From Nothopassalora personata (lineage: Eukaryota; Ascomycota; Dothideomycetes; Mycosphaerellales; Mycosphaerellaceae): 64,000 bases of DNA. The translations under genes were made by a program, and so were the position numbers. The notes under the pieces were generated by a model. It searched no databases. It was not told the origin of the DNA and saw only the letters and a list, made by a program, of their open reading frames with translations. Below, piece by piece: positions 52,250 to 63,983 of the stretch. Positions within the stretch are counted from its first letter, which is position 1. Each line of letters begins with the position of its first letter. Location of the stretch: the NCBI GenBank assembly GCA_033816765.1, contig CM066289.1, positions 2,852,001-2,916,000 on the forward strand, given 5' to 3'.

Positions 52250-54379
52250 ATGTCGACGCCGACGCCCTCAAGTCTGCCGACGCCCAGCTCTGCCTCGAAA
52301 AAGGCCGCTGGCCATGTCACCACACCATCGCACATGGGTCTCGCGTCGCCCGCGCCACGCTCTGTGCCATCGCCAGCAGCGACGCGCAAGGATCAAGCCG
52401 TCAAGACTCCCACGAACCACCCGACAGTTAGCTCGCAGGGCAGCAAGACTCTTTACGGCACACCAACGATGCCCAACCTGAGCCAGACGGGCACGGGCTC
52501 GTCGCCTGGTCAGAATGTCAGCTTTGGGACACCAGGCGCGCTGGCTGGACTCGGTGTAGATCTGGGCTCTGCGACGCCGGGGCAATTGGCGAACATGACG
52601 CCTTCACTGGGCGGCGCGGCGGCGATGATGCCGACTATGAGTGAGCTGGGGTTCTCGGCGACGGGCTCGAAGCGGAACGAGGATGAGGAGCGGCGCGCGA
52701 AGATGAGGAAGGTGTTGAAGAGCATTGGGAAGGTGAAGGGGAGAGTCAGCGAGGAGGCTATTGCGCGCGTTGCGAGAAGAGTTGGCCTCAGCGACAATGT
52801 TAGTGACAAGTACGCAAAGGAGGATGCGATTAAAGATCCTCGTGTGGTCGGCAATAGGGAGCTCGTTCTTGCTGGGGTCAATGCCAGCTCTCAGCTTATC
52901 TTGACGCTCAAGGACCATGTTGTACAGGCCGCGGAGGCTGAGGTCATGGGGAAAGATGGTCAACCACTTCTGGAGATGAGTGCGACGGCAGGACAGCTCT
53001 TCCTCCGCGACCTGAGTATACCGAACGGTATCCTTCTCGAATCCAGGCTGGATCGCTTTGCGGCCAACCTGGACAGGATGGCAAGGCTCGAGAAGCTCTG
53101 TGTTGGCATTAGTTGCTTTGAAGCGATCAATGGCCTCTATAGAAGCTTGCGGAAGCTGAATGGACTCGAGCGAGAGCAGATACGGTCAAAGCGACAAGGA
53201 GAGGCTTCGAAGTCGGAGCACAGTGTAGACATCGAAGTGCTAAGAAAGAAAAGTGGTCGACCTACCATGCATACACGGGGCAAGTTTGGCCTGGCTTTGG
53301 AATATTGGACTGCCGAGACGTCTCGAGATGAATCTGCTATGGACATCGACAGCGCGCATAGCGAGAGTAACTCGGCCGGCAGCATCTACAGTCTACGGAT
53401 CGAAGCAGAAGCATCTTCGGCAGCGATGTACACACCAATTCGGAGCTCAAATGACTGGCTGCCAGAAGACCTGACCCTCTCAGAACCGGACTCGGGCCCG
53501 GGCATCCAGTGGCTAGACCCGCCGGCTACCCTCATACAGGACACGGCTGGACCTGGTCATGATGCTATGGCGATCGACGGTGGACAGCATTTGCCAGACA
53601 TACGCTTTGTGGCCAAACTTGATCCACCTCTGGTTGTGCCGTACCAAACAGCAACGAACATGCTGTCTCATCTTGGCACGGCGCCGCCGCAAGTTGACTT
53701 CATGCTACATTACTATGCATTGCTTCTGGACATTCCGGCGCAAACGATCTATGCCGGAGACGGTACTGAGATCGAAGCTGAGCAGACTGTGCTGAGCATG
53801 AAGGATGGAGAGGAAGTGGATGTCACGCATCGATACAGTCTCGACGTATCGAAGCCAGATTGGGGCTTCAAGCTTGAGAGACTACCATTCTCCCACCCTA
53901 GGCAGCTCGTCGAGCTCCTGCCACATCTGCGGCAGTGGGCGCATGTCGGCGAGCTTCTGCATAATGCTTTCGGCAGCAATCGGACAGCATCAAAGTCGAA
54001 TGGCGTCACCACTGCCACCAACGGCATTCAGTCGGTGACCGTCAATGGCACAGGCATCGATGATGTGCCGCCCGACGATATAATGGATACACCCAAGCCT
54101 CTCGATGCTGACGAGACGTTAGCAGTGGACATTGGGCTAGCCACCTCGCCCCAGCCGACTTTGTCTCTCACTTATTCCGATCCAGCTTTAGCGGGTGTCC
54201 GCAGCCTCACTGCGCAGATACAGCCGAATGCAGATGTCGTGGTCACGAGCGATGACGATGACGAAGAAGTCACTGGTGACGGTCTTGCGCAATCACAGAC
54301 AGCCCGGAGACTTGCAAAGGGGCTTTCTTCTTGTCATGACTTGGGTGTCTGGCTTGAGTGGGTAAGAAGCTCGCCTTGA
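52250..54379 (+). CDS. MED1: Mediator subunit Med1
   Basis: Middle-module subunit of the RNA polymerase II Mediator complex. A single exon of 709 residues. The first 140 residues are S/T/P-rich and disordered. The Med1 domain (about 145-570) starts near RAKMRKVLKSIGKVKGRVSEEAIARVARRVGL and has LVLAGVNASSQLILTLKDHVVQ and LSIPNGILLESRLDRFAANLDRMARLEKLC. The C-terminus is acidic (SDDDDEEVTGD). Its stop is 32 bp from the stop of the convergent MFS gene. Fungal Med1 is divergent; the ordered VxRVARRVGL..LVLAGVN and RDLSIPNG patterns support the name. Confidence 0.82.
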   Translation: MSTPTPSSLPTPSSASKKAAGHVTTPSHMGLASPAPRSVPSPAATRKDQAVKTPTNHPTVSSQGSKTLYGTPTMPNLSQTGTGSSPGQNVSFGTPGALAGLGVDLGSATPGQLANMTPSLGGAAAMMPTMSELGFSATGSKRNEDEERRAKMRKVLKSIGKVKGRVSEEAIARVARRVGLSDNVSDKYAKEDAIKDPRVVGNRELVLAGVNASSQLILTLKDHVVQAAEAEVMGKDGQPLLEMSATAGQLFLRDLSIPNGILLESRLDRFAANLDRMARLEKLCVGISCFEAINGLYRSLRKLNGLEREQIRSKRQGEASKSEHSVDIEVLRKKSGRPTMHTRGKFGLALEYWTAETSRDESAMDIDSAHSESNSAGSIYSLRIEAEASSAAMYTPIRSSNDWLPEDLTLSEPDSGPGIQWLDPPATLIQDTAGPGHDAMAIDGGQHLPDIRFVAKLDPPLVVPYQTATNMLSHLGTAPPQVDFMLHYYALLLDIPAQTIYAGDGTEIEAEQTVLSMKDGEEVDVTHRYSLDVSKPDWGFKLERLPFSHPRQLVELLPHLRQWAHVGELLHNAFGSNRTASKSNGVTTATNGIQSVTVNGTGIDDVPPDDIMDTPKPLDADETLAVDIGLATSPQPTLSLTYSDPALAGVRSLTAQIQPNADVVVTSDDDDEEVTGDGLAQSQTARRLAKGLSSCHDLGVWLEWVRSSP

Positions 54380-54411
54380 GCTTCATGGTTTGTCGCCATC
54401 CGCCATATGGC

Positions 54412-56280
54412 TCAGTCGCCCATCACCTTCTCGATCCTCTTATCCATGGAGATCCTCCACTGTGGTCCGAACCGCTTCATGGCCCATATCGTGAGGCAGC
54501 CAGTAACAATCGCTATCACACCCAGGCCTAGGAACAGCCAACCATTACCGATAGCGACTATCAATGGCTCGGTCACCACCGATCCAACGCAAGAGAAGAT
54601 GTTTCTCACAAAATTGTTCAGGGCTATACCACTCGATGCTTTCCTTGGCATAAACTCCGTGAGCATTGTTAGGACCAGGGCGAAAATCAGCATAGATCCC
54701 ACGCCAAACAAGAAATTAGCCACCAATGCCGCTGCCACGTTGATGCCCTTTTCTGCGAACCAACCGTACGCAACTAAGGCACACGGATAGATGATTGCAC
54801 CCAGCCAAGCGTTCTCTTTCATCCTGTCTTCGGGAATGAATTGCAGATGACCCTTCTCATCATAGCGTCCGGCCCTTCTGGCTTCACGGTGCATAATCCG
54901 ATCAACCCACCGCCCTCCGAGAACGCTGGATAGGAAGTAGCCGGCGCTATTCGGGATGTACAGGCAGCCAACGATGATGCTGCCGTAGTGGTATGGAGCT
55001 GCCGAGAAGGTTTGTTGAACGCTGACATTCAGGATGTAGAGCGCACCAAAAGTCACTGAAGCGTATAGGACCAGGATCAATACTGCAGGAAATTGCAGAT
55101 AGAGAACGATTCGCAGCGGATCGATAAAAGCTCGCCTCGCCATGACTAGATGCTTTTTCGTTTTGACGTGCACTGACTGTGTTGTAGTCGTTCGCTTTAG
55201 AGCAGGTCGCGGGTTGCCCTTCTCATCTTTGATTCCTCGGTCGATTGCTGCTTCCTGCTCAGCCTCAGCAGCTAGGGGCCTTCGCTTCCGCAACGTCTCC
55301 GGCAAGCAGAAAACCACGAAGATCCACAAGAGGCCAGCGAAGATGGCCAGGAACCACTGAGCAGATCTCCAGCCTAGTGTCTGCGCCAGCACACCTCCAA
55401 GGATCGGCGAGAGGAGAGGGCCACAGAGAGGTCCCAAGTAAAATATTCCCATTGCTCTACCACGTTCCTTCGTTTCCCATAGATCCGCAATCGTCCCAGC
55501 ACCAACAGCCTGTACACTCGCTGCCGCTCCACCAGCAAGCACACGCATCACGACGAACATCCCGATACTCGTACTAACAGCTCCCAGAATATTGAAGACC
55601 AGGAATAGAAAGAATGAAACGACGTAAATCGTCCTTCGTCCCAGCGTCTCCGAGAAGGAACTCCACCATAGTGGAAAGATGGACATGCTCAGCATATACA
55701 TGGCAACGCTCAGATTCACGATCGTAGCTGTACTGTTGAAGTCGGCGGCAATGTCCACGAGAGCCGGCAAGACGATTGAAGAGCCCATTGGCGCTGCTGC
55801 ACCCGCCAATGCGACAATTGCGGTCACGATCCATTTCATTCGGTTCGTATAGTCCCGGGCGTTCGTCACTTCGTCGATGATGCAGACCCGCGCAAGCAGG
55901 CCTCGTCGTTCAGCCTTCGCCACTCTCACGGCGTTCGGACGCATCGAGCGTGCGCTTGATTGCGCGCGACTACGGTCTTGGTGAGGTGGTAAGTGGTGGT
56001 CGTAGTGATCCTCGGCAACTGTGCGCTGGCTGTCCTGGGAGGAGCGGGTAGAGTGAATCTCATCGTGAGACTCTTGTCGGCCTCGATGGGGGAGTTCGAG
56101 GATGTCTTCGGTGTTGGAGGGTGGTGCTGCGGTGGTTGTTATGTCGGAATCTTTGCTTATCGCGGCGTGTGTTCGGCTGGGAAGGGGCGAGTCTTGGTCC
56201 GAAGGCGACTCTGGGTCAATTTTATCAAGCTCTTTCTCGAGAGAGTCTGAGATGACATGGTTGTCACTGTCTCTGGCCAT
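54412..56280 (-). CDS. MFS transporter, DHA1 (Qdr/Aqr1-like)
   Basis: Twelve-helix drug or polyamine/H+ antiporter in a single exon of 622 residues. A long polar N-terminal tail of about 150 residues (S, D, R, H-rich) precedes KWIVTAIVALAGAAAPMGSSIVLPAL. Motif A is around WSSFSETLGRRTIYVVSFFLF, and motif C is GPLCGPLLSPILGGVLAQTLGWRSAQW. The central loop (about 345-395) is basic and phosphorylatable (LKRTTTTQSVHVKTKKH). The layout resembles the quinidine/fluconazole-resistance (Qdr) branch of DHA1. It is separated by a methyltransferase gene from a second DHA1 gene. The substrate cannot be told. Confidence 0.87.
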   Translation of the reverse strand: MARDSDNHVISDSLEKELDKIDPESPSDQDSPLPSRTHAAISKDSDITTTAAPPSNTEDILELPHRGRQESHDEIHSTRSSQDSQRTVAEDHYDHHLPPHQDRSRAQSSARSMRPNAVRVAKAERRGLLARVCIIDEVTNARDYTNRMKWIVTAIVALAGAAAPMGSSIVLPALVDIAADFNSTATIVNLSVAMYMLSMSIFPLWWSSFSETLGRRTIYVVSFFLFLVFNILGAVSTSIGMFVVMRVLAGGAAASVQAVGAGTIADLWETKERGRAMGIFYLGPLCGPLLSPILGGVLAQTLGWRSAQWFLAIFAGLLWIFVVFCLPETLRKRRPLAAEAEQEAAIDRGIKDEKGNPRPALKRTTTTQSVHVKTKKHLVMARRAFIDPLRIVLYLQFPAVLILVLYASVTFGALYILNVSVQQTFSAAPYHYGSIIVGCLYIPNSAGYFLSSVLGGRWVDRIMHREARRAGRYDEKGHLQFIPEDRMKENAWLGAIIYPCALVAYGWFAEKGINVAAALVANFLFGVGSMLIFALVLTMLTEFMPRKASSGIALNNFVRNIFSCVGSVVTEPLIVAIGNGWLFLGLGVIAIVTGCLTIWAMKRFGPQWRISMDKRIEKVMGD

Positions 56281-57128
56281 CCTGAACAGTGTTGTTCGCT
56301 ATGAAGCAAAGAGACGTTCTCGTCACCGCGAAAAGCAAAGAGCCCGCTGAAACAGACCTACATGTGCTGATGAAGAGGGACCACAGCAAGAGTCGACTGA
56401 GTGAACGAGATAACACCTACCTTCCCTCGACGGCACACGGCACGCAGCGTGATGCTCCACGAATCCAGCTGCGGCACGAGCGACAGTCGATGTAGCAGGC
56501 GCTACGGTACATGATCGTAGTTAGCGGTAGTAGTTGCTGAGGGGCGCCGACAAGATGCAGAAGCTGCAGCAGAAATGTGTCTAGAGATGCCGAATGCCGT
56601 GGTGCTCGCCTAAGGTGCTTGGTTCGATCTGCTTGTCAGAGGCAGAGCGAGATCGGCGTGGCTTTTTGGACCGACAAGGACAAGGGTCGGTCCCTCGGCG
56701 GGAGGAACCGATGTTGACGTCGCGATAGATGAATTTATCTTGTATGTCTTCGCCGAGTGTATAAGGTGTGATTCTAAAGATGCTGACATGCAGCGCTATG
56801 GTACTGCTGAGTTGAGAAGCAGTGTGCATGAGACGTCATGTGGGACGATAGGTTTAGGACACGGGTACACCCGCGCCTCAGTGCTTACACTTTCTTGGTG
56901 CGTGATCGACCAAGGACGACTTCACCTTGCCTTATCAAAGTACGAAGACTATCGCACTTGGCTCTTGATAACACTGACCCTATTTGTGCATACGGTGGCT
57001 TCGTGAAGAGGCCATTCTCGTCTACTGTAAAGACAGCCACGCCGTTCAGGCCGGTCGTTTCACCACCTTCACTTGGGCTCCGCACGGTACAAGTCGACGA
57101 CCTCCTGAGCCCAGACGGACATCACATC
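56281..57128. other. Intergenic region between divergent genes
   Basis: About 850 bp, with the promoters of the MFS gene and of the methyltransferase gene. An in-frame ATG at 56838 would add 97 residues to the methyltransferase; that stretch shows no conserved pattern, so I treat it as leader. Confidence 0.45.
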
Positions 57129-57986
57129 ATGGCAGGATCCTTTCCACAAGACGCTCGAGAGAAGCTTCGACAGCAGTTCCTGGATCAGCCCGAGGAAAAC
57201 TTGACGACTCGATGGGATGATTTGTGGCAGCAGAAGTTGACCCCATGGGATAAGAACGGTCCGAGCCTCGCTTTGAAAGACGCCATCACCGACAGACCTG
57301 AGGTCTTCGGATCAGCTATCAAGGACGACAGCACCAAGAATCGAAAGCGAGCTCTTGTGCCGGGCTGTGGCAGTGGCTATGACGTCTTCTTGCTGGCCTC
57401 CTTAGGCTACGACACCTATGGCCTCGACGCGGCTCCAACAGCAGTGGATACCGCCAAGAGGATCCAGGAAGAAGTCGCGACGGATGAGCGATATGCTGTC
57501 CATGATGTGCAGGTTGGTCGTGGCGCGGCGAAAGTTCTCTTACACGACTTCTTCCAGGACGACTTTCAAGCTGAGACCGGCGGCGGGGACTTTGATCTCA
57601 TCTTCGACTACACGTTCTTGTGTGCTCTGCCCCCGAGTCTGAGGCCTCGATGGGCGAAGCGAATGAGCCAGCTGCTGGGTCCTACTGGCAAGCTGGTATG
57701 TCTGGAATGGCCACTGGGTAAGGATCCGAAGCAAGGCGGGCCGCCTTTCGGAGTGACTCCGGAGCTTTTCCCTGAGCTGCTGAGTCGACCGGGCGAAGAC
57801 GTCACGTACGACGAAGCAGGCGTTGTGGTCCAAAATGAGAGCGACAAGCAGCAGAGCGGCGACGCACTTGTCAAGGTGGAGCGCTTCCTGCCCAGTCGCA
57901 CACATGAATCGACAAAGGGCAATGACCACGTCTCGATCTGGCAGCATCAGCAAGAATCGCGGAAGTCGGCACTGCGAGGACAGTAG
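57129..57986 (+). CDS. TPMT-like thiol/halide S-adenosylmethionine methyltransferase
   Basis: Class I methyltransferase of the thiopurine/thiol methyltransferase family, which methylates thiols, halides or tellurite-type substrates. 285 residues from the ATG giving MAGSFPQDAREKLRQQFL. Conserved features: TTRWDDLWQQKLTPWDKNGPSLAL at about 24-47 (substrate-side start), RALVPGCGSGYDVFLLASLGYDTYGLDAA (SAM motif I and II, about 76-104), FDLIFDYTFLCALPPSLRPRWAKRM (motif IV region), GKLVCLEWPLGKDPKQGGPPFGVTPELF. Length is normal for the family. It sits between two divergently placed DHA1 exporters, which may be chance. Exact substrate unknown. Confidence 0.87.
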   Translation: MAGSFPQDAREKLRQQFLDQPEENLTTRWDDLWQQKLTPWDKNGPSLALKDAITDRPEVFGSAIKDDSTKNRKRALVPGCGSGYDVFLLASLGYDTYGLDAAPTAVDTAKRIQEEVATDERYAVHDVQVGRGAAKVLLHDFFQDDFQAETGGGDFDLIFDYTFLCALPPSLRPRWAKRMSQLLGPTGKLVCLEWPLGKDPKQGGPPFGVTPELFPELLSRPGEDVTYDEAGVVVQNESDKQQSGDALVKVERFLPSRTHESTKGNDHVSIWQHQQESRKSALRGQ

Positions 57987-58519
57987 TGCTTTGAAACACG
58001 GAAAGGGACGCGTGGACCGCGAAATGGACTCATCACGGAGAAGGTCGGTGAGCATCTTGAGAGTTTCTCGCGCGTCGCTCCCAGCTTGAAGAAGGCCCAG
58101 TTTTCCGCCGATACCGTAGCTTGCACCAGTCCGCCGGAGACTTGAACAGCGTTTCTTAGCCCGAAGCTACTGCATCCGGATAGTCACATCAACAGGCTCG
58201 CAGCAGCATTGGTGATAGACATCGAATGGTGCAGGAACACGTTGGCGGGTCCTGCAGGAGCCGATGTCCCAGTGGCAAAGACCAGGATCAGGGCTATCAT
58301 CACGGTATAATGTACTCAATGCGTGTACAAATTCTATCACGAATCCATCACGTCTAGCGTTATGAATTGTATCGATCACAAGCACATGCCTTCACACTTC
58401 GTCACTCCGGGCAATCTATGCAATGTAACAAGATACCCACCAGCCTCAAGGGCATTCTGCTCCCCGTCAACGCCATCGCTGTGCTCGAAAGAGTGCAAAT
58501 CACATCACGCCGTACCCCT

Positions 58520-60485
58520 CTAAACTCCACGAACGCCTTCCTTTTCCAATCTCTTCTCAATGCCCTTCTCCACATCCAGCGCCTCTTCAACAGCAACACC
58601 CGTCTCCATCGGCGCACCAGTGACAGCCTCCGCCTCAGCCCTCGTCATGATCTTATCAGCCGCTCTCCTCTGCTTCGCCTCTCTCCGCCTCTGATCCTCA
58701 GACATCTGTCGGATGAGTGCACTCTTCTCTCGAATCTTGTGCCCATACTTGTAGAAAACGACAGGAATCGGGATGCAAATCATCTCCAGCAATCCTAGCA
58801 ACGTGCCCGCCCAGTTCGCGCCTAGTGTTGCGTATAGGGAAGGACCTGCGAGCGGAAGTGTAGCTCCCATGACGGAACGGAGGACAGCGTTTCCAGCCAG
58901 TGCGGAGGCTGCGTAGATGCCGTAGGATTGGACGAGGTAGTTTGATGCGTAGATGAAGACGCCGGCATTGCCCATTCCGAATGGGATCCCTGCTAGGATT
59001 GGCCAAATCCAGTGTACGTTTGGCGTGCAGGTCCAGGCGAACCAGAGCTCTCCGACTGGAATGAGAATCGATGCGATGCAGACGACGCTGACCATGGCTT
59101 CCGGGTATGGCTTGTCGGTCTCGGGGTCCTTCTTGTGGGCATTGATCATCCTCCGAATGAGTGGTTCAGACACGATCACGATCATGCCGCCCACGCCAAT
59201 GCCGGAGAAAGCGAGGCCGGTGAAGCCTGGGCTCCAGCCACGCATCTGTGAGAAGACGATGGGGTATGCGACGAAGCAGAGGTAAAGCACTCCGTAGACG
59301 AGTGCGATATACACGTCCCAGAAAAGGCTTACGTAGTGGTTAGCTTCATGTCGGCCAATGCGACTTCCAAGTACTTACCAAATAGGCTCCGTTACCGTCA
59401 GCACAAAGGGTCTCGACAAGTTGACCTTGAGGAGCTGCCAGAACTTCTGCGTATCATCGTATCTAGACCAGTACTTCTCGTTCCCGCTTTCTTGTCGCTG
59501 CTTGCGTGCTCGTCGCCGTAGCAGTGCTGGTGCGTACGTTTCCGGAATGATTGCGACCACAACCCAGGCCACAGCACTGACTATCACGACCACCCAATTC
59601 GTCCAGCGCCATCCGAGGTACTGATATACAAAGCCTCCGACGACTGGGCCAATCACTGGGCCATTCATTGGGCCTATCGACCTACAAGAATGGCGTTAGC
59701 GAGAGGCATGTCTTATAGACGATGCCCGGTGACCTTGGTTTTACTTACCATACACTGAACGCCAGCGCCCGGTGATCTCCATCCACTATATCGTTGACCG
59801 TGCCGGGTGCATTACTGATCATGGCTGCGGCGCAGAAAGCTCCAAGGAATCGAGCGACCAGAATTGTAGCCATGTTCTTTGCAACGGCGCAAGGAATCAC
59901 AAAGACGATGAAGAGAGCCATGACGATCAGATAGATAGGCCTCCTTCCGTACATCTCACTGAGGGGCGCCAGGACAACAGACCCAGTAGCCATACCCAAC
60001 AGATACGTCGTCACTCCAAGAATGCCCAAGGTCTCGTCAATGCCAAATTCTTCCCTCATTCCTGGGATAGCACTCGTGTATGATGTCGAATACAGTACCG
60101 TGCACGTTGTCGCATAGCTGAAAATCAGAATGACGATGCCCTTGTAGCACGTTGACCAGTTCTGAGGGTTTCCCTTCTCGCCTTCCTCGAAGTCGACTTC
60201 GTATGCGATGTCTTGAGTGCCGCTCGTTCCAGCGGTCCATGTTCTATCGAGCGGGTTGACGACGCCTCCAACGGCGTTCGCTGAAGAAGCATGTGATAGA
60301 TGTCGTGTCAAGGTGGCGGGATAGTCTTGGCTGTGATGTGATCGTAGCGAAGGCCTTGACGCTAATGATATGCTATTCTCTGAGGAGGTCGACGTTGGAG
60401 ACAATGGCGCCTCGACTGTCATGACAGACGCTCTTCGAGTGGAGCCATCCATTACCTCCTTATCTGGCGATTTTTCCGGATCCAT
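58520..60485 (-). CDS. MFS transporter, DHA1 (Tpo1-like)
   Basis: Twelve-helix multidrug/polyamine exporter. Three exons (59749-60485, 59379-59681, 58520-59327) with introns of 67 and 51 nt (GTAAGT donors, GCTAAC branch in the second) give 615 residues. A 95-residue polar N-terminus ends in the family's GNPQNWSTCYKG motif. Next come MATGSVVLAPLSEMYGRRPIYLIVM (motif A) and IGPMNGPVIGPVVGGFVYQYLGWRW (motif C) across the first splice junction, and DVYIALVYGVLYLCFVAYPIVF after the second. The C-terminal tail is charged and rich in E, R and K. The overall layout resembles yeast Tpo1-4. Confidence 0.89.
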
Positions 60486-62341
60486 GGCTCCGTAGTATCA
60501 TCTAGCAATACGACTGTAGTGTACACGCTGACGAGCACATTGGATAACGAGAGCAAACAGGACGGATAGCGTTGGCCTTGGGTGTTTGAAGTTTGGACGT
60601 AAGAAAACACGAGTGCTCCTACCGCATTTTGTCCTTCCAGAGTGATGTGTTGCAGAGTAACCGCTGCGCGTTGAACCCGAAGTACCTGCCTTACGAGTGG
60701 AGAGCTCCTTCTTTGCCGGCGGCGACAAACGATCTGCTTCGAGGGAGCACAAGATGCCACTAGGGCGAGGGAGCCAGGGATATTGCTGCCTAGCTTCCAT
60801 CAATTGTCCTCTGTACCTCTGACTTGGCACTGATGCATCCAATGCTACTGGACCAATGGAACAGTTGGGGGGTTAATGGGTATGCCGGCAGCAGGCCGGT
60901 GATGTGCTTTGCAGGCGCATCACAACGCCGGGTTACGACAGGTTCTGCTGCATCGATAGGAGGACGGTCCATCACGCGGTGCATATCCCGCACTGGAGAC
61001 CGTGGAGAAAGAGTGCCGATTTTTCCGCGCACCTCCCAGACTGAAAGTGATTGTTCTGTGCGCCACATCTTTGAGTCGTTGAAGCATGGCAGATGTCCTG
61101 CAACCGTGCAATTGCCCTTGCGTCCAAGTCCGACAGGCGTATGCTTGAAGATTCATGAGATTGCGCCTGTATGTGCTGTTTGTACTGTGGTTTCGCATAA
61201 CCGCAAGTTGGGCAAGTGATGGCGTCGCAGATGAGGTTTGCCGCCGAGCTCGGTGCTTGGCAAATCTGACTGGATGTGCATGGCCGGCAATAATAATAAT
61301 GCTTGGTACCTCCAACAACGACTCGCGAGCTGTGCGGCAGTGTGCGCCTGCCGCAGTCCCGCAGTCGTGGCTGCTGACAATATCGACAGATGCGCTTGGC
61401 ATGACCAGAAGATCCAGATGCGCACCAAGTGGAAGACTTATTTAGTTCGTCTAACGTCCAATGGCTGCTGGCGGAAGGGCGTTTCTCAGGACGGTATGCT
61501 GCTGTACACGAAAGAACGACGCTGGAACATTATCTTAGAGCTCTGGAGCCCTGAAACCACCGAGCTGACCCGCCAATTCGGCGTAACTCGGAAGATCCAA
61601 GCATTTGAACGACAGGATCCCCAGATGGAGAAAGAGCTGGGGAGATGTTGAGAGCTGGCAGACGGTGATGAAGGTCTCTGCTCCCAGTCACATCATCGTC
61701 AGTCAGCAACGACGCGTGCACGCGTCGTGAAGTACATATGTAATGCATGCTCTTGTCCAGTCAGCATGCCCTACAGTACAGTACAACTTTTGGAGCCTCG
61801 GATGCACCATCAGCACGAGCACGCTAGAACTAGACTAGGCCCGGATCTCGGGAGCAACCGTCCGGCAAGTCAGCTTGGATGTTTAAGTCAGCCCAGTCAA
61901 CGTCGTCCATTCATCCGAAGCTGGGTGTCTGCAAAACCACTCTCATATGATTCCCTCGGTCGAAGTGAGCAACCAGCCTGTTACCCGGGCTGGGCTCACA
62001 CACTCTGGCCCCATTGGCAGAAGCCCGGGCGACATCGGGTGACCTGTAAGGACTCATGGCTGCGAGCTTGGATAGCCATAGAAGGCTTCGGTAGCAAAGC
62101 CTGTGACGTGACGTTTTAACAAAGTCATTCCCCTCTTCCAACACTGTCTTCTTTTGTTTCTCATCCTTGGGGAGACCATCACCATATCTGTAACCCCAGT
62201 ACAGGCATTGAAACCCTCCATACCAGTAACCCCATCAGAGTATCTTGCACACTGGCGGAACGTTTAAGACAGATCGCGGCTCAGATCTCCTCCCAAATCT
62301 CTTCCGTCTTCCCTCCAGCCTCCACAGATCCAGTCGCAGCC
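60486..62341. other. Gene-free stretch, about 1.85 kb
   Basis: The largest gene-free interval in the window. Only overlapping short ORFs without motifs are seen, on both strands. The last few hundred bases should contain the carbon-source-responsive promoter of isocitrate lyase; a CT/CA-rich leader precedes its ATG. Confidence 0.5.
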
Positions 62342-63958
62342 ATGGGTAGCGCAGACGCCTCGGAGCAGTCACAGTTCGAGCAAGAGGTCAAGGACCTGAA
62401 GCAGTGGTGGACAGACTCAAGATGGCGCTACACTCGTCGCCCCTACACCGCTGAGCAAATTGTCTCAAAGCGTGGCACGATCAAGATTGAGTACCCAAGC
62501 AACCAATTGGCAAAAAAGCTCTGGAGCATTGTTGAGCAGCGCTTCCAGAACAAGGATGTCAGCTTCACGTACGGCTGTCTCGATCCAGTCATGGTCACAC
62601 AGATGGCCAAGTATTTGGACACTGTCTACGTTTCTGGATGGCAATCGTCTAGCACTGCCTCGACATCGAACGAGCCAGGTCCAGATCTTGCGGATTACCC
62701 ATACACTACCGTTCCAAACAAGGTCGAGCATCTCTTCATGGCCCAGCTATTCCACGACCGCAAGCAGCGCGAGGAGCGTCTTGGCAAGGCACCCGCAGAC
62801 CGTGCGAACGCTGCCAACACCGACTTCCTCCGCCCAATCATCGCGGATGCCGATACTGGACACGGCGGTCTGACTGCTGTGATGAAGCTGACAAAGCTCT
62901 TCGTCGAGAAGGGTGCCGCCGGTATTCACATCGAGGATCAAATGCCCGGCACAAAGAAGTGTGGCCACATGGCAGGAAAGGTCCTCGTCCCAGTCGGCGA
63001 GCACATCAACCGTCTCGTAGCCATCCGTGCACAGGCCGACATCATGGGCGTAGACCTCCTCGCTGTAGCCCGCACTGACTCCGAAGCCGCCACCCTCATT
63101 ACCAGCACTATCGACCCTCGCGACCACCCTTACATTCAGGGCTCTACTAACCCGGCTCTTCAGCCTCTCAACGACCTGATGCTCGCCGCTGAGGCCGCAG
63201 GTAAATACGGCCCAGAACTCCAAGCCGTAGAAGACGCCTGGAACGCTCAGGCCGGCCTCAAGCTCTTCCACGAGGCCGTCGCAGACACCATCAATGCCGG
63301 CGTCCACGTCAACAAGCAAGGCCTCATCGACGAGTTCAACAAGCAAGCCAAGGGCAAATCCAACTCCGAGGCCCGCGCCATCGCCAAGGGCCTGACTGGT
63401 GTTGACGTGCACTTCGACTGGGATGCCCCACGAACCCGTGAAGGCTACTACCGCTACCAGGGCGGCTGCCAATGCGCGGTCATGCGTGCCTGTGCCTATG
63501 CTCCATACGCCGACATGATCTGGATGGAGTCAAAGCTCCCCGACTTTTCCCAAGCCCAAGAATTCGCCGACGGCGTGCACGCCGTCTGGCCAGAGCAGAA
63601 GCTCGCCTACAACTTGTCCCCATCCTTCAACTGGAAGACTGCCATGAAAGCCGAGGACCAGCAGACTTACATCGCTCGTCTAGGCAAGCTGGGTTACTGC
63701 TGGCAATTCATTACGCTGGCGGGTCTGCACAGCACTGCGCTGATTTCGGATCGCTTTGCGAAGAATTTTGCGGCTAAGGGTATGAGGGCTTATGGTGAGA
63801 TTGTGCAGGAGCCGGAGATGGAGGAGGGGTGTGAGGTTGTGACGCATCAGAAGTGGAGTGGTGCGAATTACGTTGATGGGTTGTTGCAGATGGTGCAGGG
63901 CGGAATTAGCAGCACGAGCGCTATGGGTAAGGGTGTGACGGAGGATCAGTTTCATTGA
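62342..63958 (+). CDS. ICL1: Isocitrate lyase
   Basis: Glyoxylate-cycle enzyme that splits isocitrate to succinate and glyoxylate, needed for growth on acetate and fatty acids. A single exon of 538 residues. Key pieces: [14 protein letters not shown] (Mg2+ site), [23 protein letters not shown] with the catalytic Cys in KKCGH (about residue 216), [13 protein letters not shown], and [13 protein letters not shown]. The KKCGH and NLSPSFNW sequences favour isocitrate over methylisocitrate lyase. The C-terminus is DQFH, not a canonical SKL-type PTS1, as is common in filamentous fungi. No intron is evident. Confidence 0.95.
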   Translation: MGSADASEQSQFEQEVKDLKQWWTDSRWRYTRRPYTAEQIVSKRGTIKIEYPSNQLAKKLWSIVEQRFQNKDVSFTYGCLDPVMVTQMAKYLDTVYVSGWQSSSTASTSNEPGPDLADYPYTTVPNKVEHLFMAQLFHDRKQREERLGKAPADRANAANTDFLRPIIADADTGHGGLTAVMKLTKLFVEKGAAGIHIEDQMPGTKKCGHMAGKVLVPVGEHINRLVAIRAQADIMGVDLLAVARTDSEAATLITSTIDPRDHPYIQGSTNPALQPLNDLMLAAEAAGKYGPELQAVEDAWNAQAGLKLFHEAVADTINAGVHVNKQGLIDEFNKQAKGKSNSEARAIAKGLTGVDVHFDWDAPRTREGYYRYQGGCQCAVMRACAYAPYADMIWMESKLPDFSQAQEFADGVHAVWPEQKLAYNLSPSFNWKTAMKAEDQQTYIARLGKLGYCWQFITLAGLHSTALISDRFAKNFAAKGMRAYGEIVQEPEMEEGCEVVTHQKWSGANYVDGLLQMVQGGISSTSAMGKGVTEDQFH

Positions 63959-63964
63959 AAGAGG

Positions 63965-63983
63965 AGATGGATGGATGGATGAG
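63965..63983. repeat. GATG microsatellite after isocitrate lyase
   Basis: About four copies of GATG directly downstream of the stop codon, in the presumed 3' UTR. Confidence 0.8.

Noticed and set aside
56838..57128. N-terminal extension of the methyltransferase from an upstream ATG
   Set aside because: The added 97 residues lack any conserved pattern and the family starts at MAGSF-like positions; kept as leader.
61155..61651. ORFs of 96 and 137 codons in the 60.5-62.3 kb interval
   Set aside because: Overlapping frames without motifs, and no splice logic linking them.
62747..63472. 241-codon minus-strand ORF inside isocitrate lyase
   Set aside because: Shadow of a GC-biased, highly expressed gene; no motif.
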